Made by a program: the position numbers and the translations under genes. The notes under the pieces were generated by a model. The model did no database searches. It was not told the origin of the DNA and saw only the letters and a program-made list of their open reading frames with translations. Shown piece after piece: positions 4,519 through 6,692 of a stretch of 6,692 bases of DNA (its first letter is position 1; every line of letters starts with the position of its first letter). Source of the stretch: Porticoccaceae bacterium (GTDB lineage: Bacteria; Pseudomonadota; Gammaproteobacteria; Pseudomonadales; Porticoccaceae); NCBI GenBank assembly GCA_002720735.1, contig PBJN01000022.1:15142-21833 (forward strand). Reading direction: 5' to 3'.

Positions 4519-5895
4519 TTGGACAACCTAGTAGATGCGTTTGAGCGAGTACTCGGAAGGCCTAATGTTCTTTTCGGTAAGGAGATATCCGCGAGACACT
4601 TTTCGGATTGGAGTCTTGCTCCAGCTCTGGCGCCAGATTTTCTTTTGAGGCCAAATTCTACCGAAAAGCTTTCTAAAATCTTGTCCATATGCAACTCGCG
4701 TAACCAGCCTGTCGTGGTACAAGGCGGGATGACTGGCTTGGCGGGTGGGGCTACGCCTCAGAGTCGAGAGGTCGCCATTTCCCTTGAATTGATGAGTGGT
4801 GTTCAAGAGATCGATCCGGTGGGAATGACGCTCTCCGCGTTTGCAGGAACGCCTCTCCAGGTGCTTCAGGAAGCGGCCATGCAATATAACCTAGTACTAC
4901 CCTTAGATTTAGCGGCTCGGGGCTCCTGCTCCATCGGTGGTAATATTGCAACGAATGCAGGCGGCACGGAAGTTCTTCGCTATGGGATGGCTCGCTCGCT
5001 TGTACTTGGCTTAGAGGCCGTCCTCGCAGATGGAACGATCGTTAATTCAATGAACAAAATGGTTAAAAATAACTCTGGATATGACCTCAAGCAACTATTC
5101 ATTGGCTCCGAGGGAACGTTGGGCATAATAAGTCGTGCGGTGTTGCAACTCCAACCTCAATTTCAAGCAACGCACACCGCGCTCTGTGCCCTTAACGATT
5201 ATCAATCAATAATAGAAGTCCTTAACGCCTTCAAACGTTGTCTTGGAGGAGGGTTGACCGGGTTTGAGGTAATGTGGGCTGGTTACTATCGTCGGGTTTT
5301 AGAAGTGCTTCCCTCGTTAGATGATCCTTTTGGTCACCAACATCCATTCTATCTTTTAGTGGAATATAAAGGTAATCGTGTCGAAGAGTCAGCGGAGTGG
5401 TTCGCCAGTCAACTTTACCACCAAATGGAGGCCGGGTTTCTTGTGGATGTGCTGGTGGCGAAATCACAACAGGATGCTCAGAAATTCTGGCGTATTCGAG
5501 ATGGTATTGGGGAGCTACTAAATTTGAAAGGCGTCGTTTCAAATCAGGATATTAGCCTTCCGATACATCTGATTGAAGATTTCTCACAAAAATTGTTAAT
5601 GGAATTGGATGATAATTATGAGGGTATCGATGCGCTTTTTTTTGGGCATATTGCTGATAATAATCTGCATACCGTGGTGTTTTCAGATCGAGCAGAGGAT
5701 GGTAGAGCAATTGAAAGAGACATAATGGAACTCATCGGAAAGTTCGGTGGTGCAATCACGGCGGAGCATGGGGTAGGAGTTCTTAAAAAGGATTATTTGA
5801 GTTTATCAAGAAATGACGCCGAGATTGCGCTAATGAGAACCTTAAAGCAAGCTTTGGACCCCGGAAATATACTGAATCGAGGTAGGGTTATTTAG
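4519..5895 (+). CDS. FAD-linked oxidoreductase of the GlcD / D-2-hydroxyacid dehydrogenase type
   Basis: The 458-residue protein has the usual length and two-domain build of this family. The N-terminal PCMH-type FAD domain (about 35-215) contains VVVQGGMTGLAGGATP (65-80), GSCSIGGNIATNAGG (135-149) and GYDLKQLFIGSEGTLGI (187-203). The C-terminal domain (about 216-456) has WRIRDGI (324-330), GHIADNNLH (376-384), AEHGVG (415-420) and the DPGNILNRG ending. His377, His384 and Glu416 match the metal site of D-2-hydroxyglutarate dehydrogenase. Such enzymes oxidise D-2-hydroxy acids to 2-oxo acids and pass electrons to a flavoprotein or quinone. Residues thought to bind the distal carboxylate of D-2-hydroxyglutarate are largely changed, so the substrate is uncertain. 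The start is TTG: no ATG or GTG occurs in the first 24 codons, the following residues fit the family N-terminus, and the Shine-Dalgarno is weak. The gene lies 60 nt after the dioxygenase with no terminator between, so they probably share an mRNA. Confidence 0.9.
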   Translation: MDNLVDAFERVLGRPNVLFGKEISARHFSDWSLAPALAPDFLLRPNSTEKLSKILSICNSRNQPVVVQGGMTGLAGGATPQSREVAISLELMSGVQEIDPVGMTLSAFAGTPLQVLQEAAMQYNLVLPLDLAARGSCSIGGNIATNAGGTEVLRYGMARSLVLGLEAVLADGTIVNSMNKMVKNNSGYDLKQLFIGSEGTLGIISRAVLQLQPQFQATHTALCALNDYQSIIEVLNAFKRCLGGGLTGFEVMWAGYYRRVLEVLPSLDDPFGHQHPFYLLVEYKGNRVEESAEWFASQLYHQMEAGFLVDVLVAKSQQDAQKFWRIRDGIGELLNLKGVVSNQDISLPIHLIEDFSQKLLMELDDNYEGIDALFFGHIADNNLHTVVFSDRAEDGRAIERDIMELIGKFGGAITAEHGVGVLKKDYLSLSRNDAEIALMRTLKQALDPGNILNRGRVI

Positions 5896-6692
5896 GCGAC
5901 TCCAAGTGCTGCGGATGCTGTTTGTGTCTTTGAAAAAGCAGTTAAAAGTGCTTGCAGAGCAGCTGCGCTAGAATCGCTGGAGGTGGCAGACGCGAAGAAT
6001 GATTCACCACCAACTTTAACCTTAATCGAGCTTTGCGCTTCAGCATTACTCCCAGAGCCGATTGCGTGTTGATCAAACTGTAGGATCTGTATATCACACC
6101 TAAATTGATCACTGAGTGCACTACAGAGAGCCTCAAGCACACCAGCTCCTTGCCCCTTGAGGCTTCTATTACCCACCGAAAATTGGGCGTCCACCTGTTG
6201 TTGGTTATGCCGCAATTGGTAATATTTTAGATTCCACTCATCGTCAACCTTTACAAAGTAGTTCTCATAAAGCGCTTTAATATCTTTTGGAGGAATTTCT
6301 CGACCGGTTTTCTCAACCTTAGCCTGAACAACTTTGCTGAGCTGAATTTGCATCCACTTAGGCAGTTCAATGTTGTAGTCGCGCTCTAGCACGAGCGCAA
6401 CACCACCTTTGCCACTTTGGCTATTAATCCGGACTACCGCCTCATAGCGTCTGCCAATGTCCCTTGGATCAATTGGCAGATATGCTACGTTCCAGAATGA
6501 TTGATCGTGTTTTTTGTGATACTGAATCGATTTTCGAATCGCGTCCTGGTGACTCCCTGAGAAGGCGGTATAAACAAGCTCGCCTGCCCAAGGGTGGCGT
6601 GGAGCTATGCCTATGTTGGTACAGTCTTGCACTACATCAATAATTTCAACGATATTTGAAAGATTTAGCTGAGGATTGATACCTTGCGAGTA
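5892..6692 (-). CDS. leuA: 2-isopropylmalate synthase, C-terminal part (5' end beyond the window)
   Basis: LeuA condenses acetyl-CoA with 2-oxoisovalerate, the first committed step of leucine synthesis. The frame is open to the right edge, giving the last 266 residues. It starts YSQGINPQLNLSNI and contains PRHPWAGELVYTAFSGSHQDAI, a signature of the long LeuA form found in Corynebacterium, Mycobacterium and many proteobacteria. The N-terminal TIM barrel, including the HxH metal site, is outside the window. Present here are the linker subdomains (YLPIDPRDIGRRYEAVVRINSQSGKGG) and, from about residue 150 of the fragment, the C-terminal LeuA dimer domain that binds leucine for feedback inhibition. 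That domain is more divergent (SGSNAEAQSSIKVKVGG...FASATSSDSSAAALQALLTAFSK). Its TAA overlaps the TAG of the convergent FAD gene. Confidence 0.95.
   Translation of the reverse strand, partial: YSQGINPQLNLSNIVEIIDVVQDCTNIGIAPRHPWAGELVYTAFSGSHQDAIRKSIQYHKKHDQSFWNVAYLPIDPRDIGRRYEAVVRINSQSGKGGVALVLERDYNIELPKWMQIQLSKVVQAKVEKTGREIPPKDIKALYENYFVKVDDEWNLKYYQLRHNQQQVDAQFSVGNRSLKGQGAGVLEALCSALSDQFRCDIQILQFDQHAIGSGSNAEAQSSIKVKVGGESFFASATSSDSSAAALQALLTAFSKTQTASAALGVA

Noticed and set aside
4528..4951. Open frames on the minus strand inside the FAD oxidoreductase gene (118 and 66 codons), with others at 4473-4694 and 5231-5542
   Set aside because: They lie antisense to a strongly conserved coding sequence, their translations resemble no known protein, and they lack good ribosome binding sites. 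They are shadows.
3388..5895. Idea that the FAD enzyme regenerates 2-oxoglutarate for the dioxygenase as a D-2-hydroxyglutarate dehydrogenase
   Set aside because: It is attractive from the operon, but most of the expected D-2-hydroxyglutarate contacts (Thr390, Lys401 and Asn443 equivalents) are replaced, so it is not supported as stated.
5942..6142. Second minus-strand frame inside leuA
   Set aside because: It is a shifted-frame shadow of the leuA C-terminal domain with no independent start signal.

Overview
The window is ordinary bacterial chromosome, densely coding on both strands. The closest remembered matches for its molybdenum cofactor proteins are gammaproteobacterial: MoaC and MoaD align with the E. 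coli proteins almost without gaps. I therefore suggest a free-living gammaproteobacterium or a related proteobacterium of middling G+C, but no rRNA or other strong phylogenetic marker is present. I see no mobile element, CRISPR array, tRNA or rRNA.

Left block (1-3152, minus strand): a tightly packed operon, read right to left. It begins with an unannotated 37-codon small ORF (3039-3152). Next is a 749-residue molybdopterin oxidoreductase of the FdhF/YdeP type (793-3042), then moaC, moaD and the first 17 codons of moaE, which runs off the left edge. Every junction is coupled: an ATGA overlap, a GTGA overlap (or a short gap, depending on the moaC start), a 14-nt overlap, and a 4-nt gap. At the last junction the Gly-Gly codons of MoaD also form the Shine-Dalgarno of moaE. 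The operon thus joins a molybdenum enzyme to the genes that make molybdopterin.

Middle (3153-3387): a 235-nt A+T-rich divergent intergenic region. It holds a possible plus-strand promoter, three TAGGT repeats and two overlapping inverted repeats. These look like a transcription-factor operator.

Right block (3388-5895, plus strand): a two-gene unit. A TauD/TfdA-type Fe(II)/2-oxoglutarate dioxygenase with an HxE...H metal triad is followed after 60 nt by a GlcD/D-2-hydroxyglutarate dehydrogenase-like FAD oxidoreductase. The FAD enzyme keeps the metal-site residues of that family. It appears to have lost most of the residues that hold the distal carboxylate of D-2-hydroxyglutarate, so its substrate is probably different.

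Right edge (5892-6692, minus strand): the 3' part of leuA (2-isopropylmalate synthase, long form with the leucine-sensing C-terminal domain). It runs tail to tail into the FAD gene, and the two stop codons overlap.

No partner regulator, transporter or electron-transfer subunit is visible. The most interesting unknowns are the small ORF leading the molybdoenzyme operon, the substrate of the dioxygenase/FAD pair, and whether the shared intergenic region co-regulates the two divergent redox units.
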